From: Jiangella muralis
GTDB lineage: Bacteria > Actinomycetota > Actinomycetes > Jiangellales > Jiangellaceae
Assembly: GCF_001270745.1 (NCBI RefSeq)
Contig: NZ_LFXL01000040.1
Location: 17,355-81,354 of the forward strand
Direction of reading: 5' to 3'
DNA length: 64,000 nt
Below are positions 63,891 to 64,000 of this stretch, piece by piece; the stretch's first letter is position 1; every line of letters begins with the position of its first letter. The position numbers and the translations under genes are program-made. The notes beneath the pieces are model-generated. The model was not told where the DNA came from. It ran no database searches and worked only from the letters and a program-made list of their open reading frames with translations.

Positions 63891-64000
63891 AATACCAGCG
63901 CCTCACGGAGATTTCCGAAAGGAAATCAAGTGGGTGTGCCCGATTTTTGAGAACTCAACAGTGTGCCTGATGATGTTTGGTTGATGCCAAGTTTGTTTAT
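63891..64000 (+). ncRNA. rRNA operon 5' leader (16S gene beyond window)
   Basis: Downstream of the last promoter is a perfect 7-bp hairpin GATTTCC-GAAA-GGAAATC (63910-63927). The actinomycete leader motif GAGAACTCAACAGTGTG follows, usually about 100-200 bases before the mature 16S start, and the sequence turns AT-rich to the window edge. The hairpin and motif probably serve antitermination or processing. No mature rRNA is contained. Confidence 0.8.

Overview
The window is high-GC DNA (codon third positions almost all G or C) with actinobacterial hallmarks: SARP and IclR regulators, a LysE exporter, a Tat/lipoprotein-rich exported set, many GTG starts, ATGA/GTGA gene overlaps, and a closing ribosomal RNA leader carrying the GAGAACTCAACAGTGTG motif seen ahead of actinomycete 16S genes. 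A Jiangella-like soil actinomycete is a reasonable guess from general gene style, not a proven identification.

Layout. (a) 1-16.7 kb is mixed: a truncated ABC-ATPase/GAF/histidine-kinase fusion, a tiny 14-residue-repeat protein, an APC permease, a GPP34 protein, a copper amine oxidase, a secreted M64 metallopeptidase, a Mug glycosylase, a LysE exporter, a SARP regulator, an EamA exporter, a small membrane protein and a Nudix hydrolase. (b) 16.7-53.9 kb is a coherent 37-kb catabolic island. A leftward operon (mandelate-racemase-type dehydratase, 2-hydroxyacid dehydrogenase, FAD/Fe-S D-2-hydroxyacid dehydrogenase, PIG-L deacetylase, D-serine-deaminase-like PLP enzyme) diverges from a rightward operon (two Tat-exported beta-propeller proteins, a Tat-exported alpha/beta-hydrolase, a DapA-type lyase, a second 2-hydroxyacid dehydrogenase and a complete P450-ferredoxin-reductase set). 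Next come a convergent propeller/amidohydrolase pair, an IclR regulator, an XRE protein and an aminotransferase, then a long rightward operon (two Gfo/Idh/MocA dehydrogenases, FAH-family hydrolase, five-gene oligopeptide-type ABC importer, D-aminoacylase, IclR regulator, second amidohydrolase, Zn-alcohol dehydrogenase). (c) 53.9-55.3 kb holds an orphan HipB-like regulator with nested palindromes and a hipA stub, a VOC protein and a LigD-type phosphoesterase. (d) 55.3-62.8 kb holds a sortase-type wall protein and a lipoprotein/adaptor/MacB-type ABC exporter module next to its likely two-component system. (e) 62.8-64.0 kb is a DUF4389 membrane protein and the promoter/leader region of an rRNA operon whose genes lie beyond the window.

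How it fits together. Three promoters in the island carry the same 15-bp palindrome (consensus TGGAATCNGATTCCA, close to the classical IclR box) placed exactly between a TTGACA -35 and the -10, so an island IclR protein probably silences them together until an inducer appears. The enzyme set (sugar-type dehydrogenases, lactonase-like amidohydrolases, acid-sugar dehydratase, alcohol dehydrogenase, FAH hydrolase, aldolase-like lyase, 2-hydroxyacid dehydrogenases) has the form of a non-phosphorylative sugar-acid pathway. The P450 set, PIG-L, D-aminoacylase and aminotransferase suggest that the substrate carries methyl/alkyl and N-acyl groups. The substrate itself cannot be read from the sequence.
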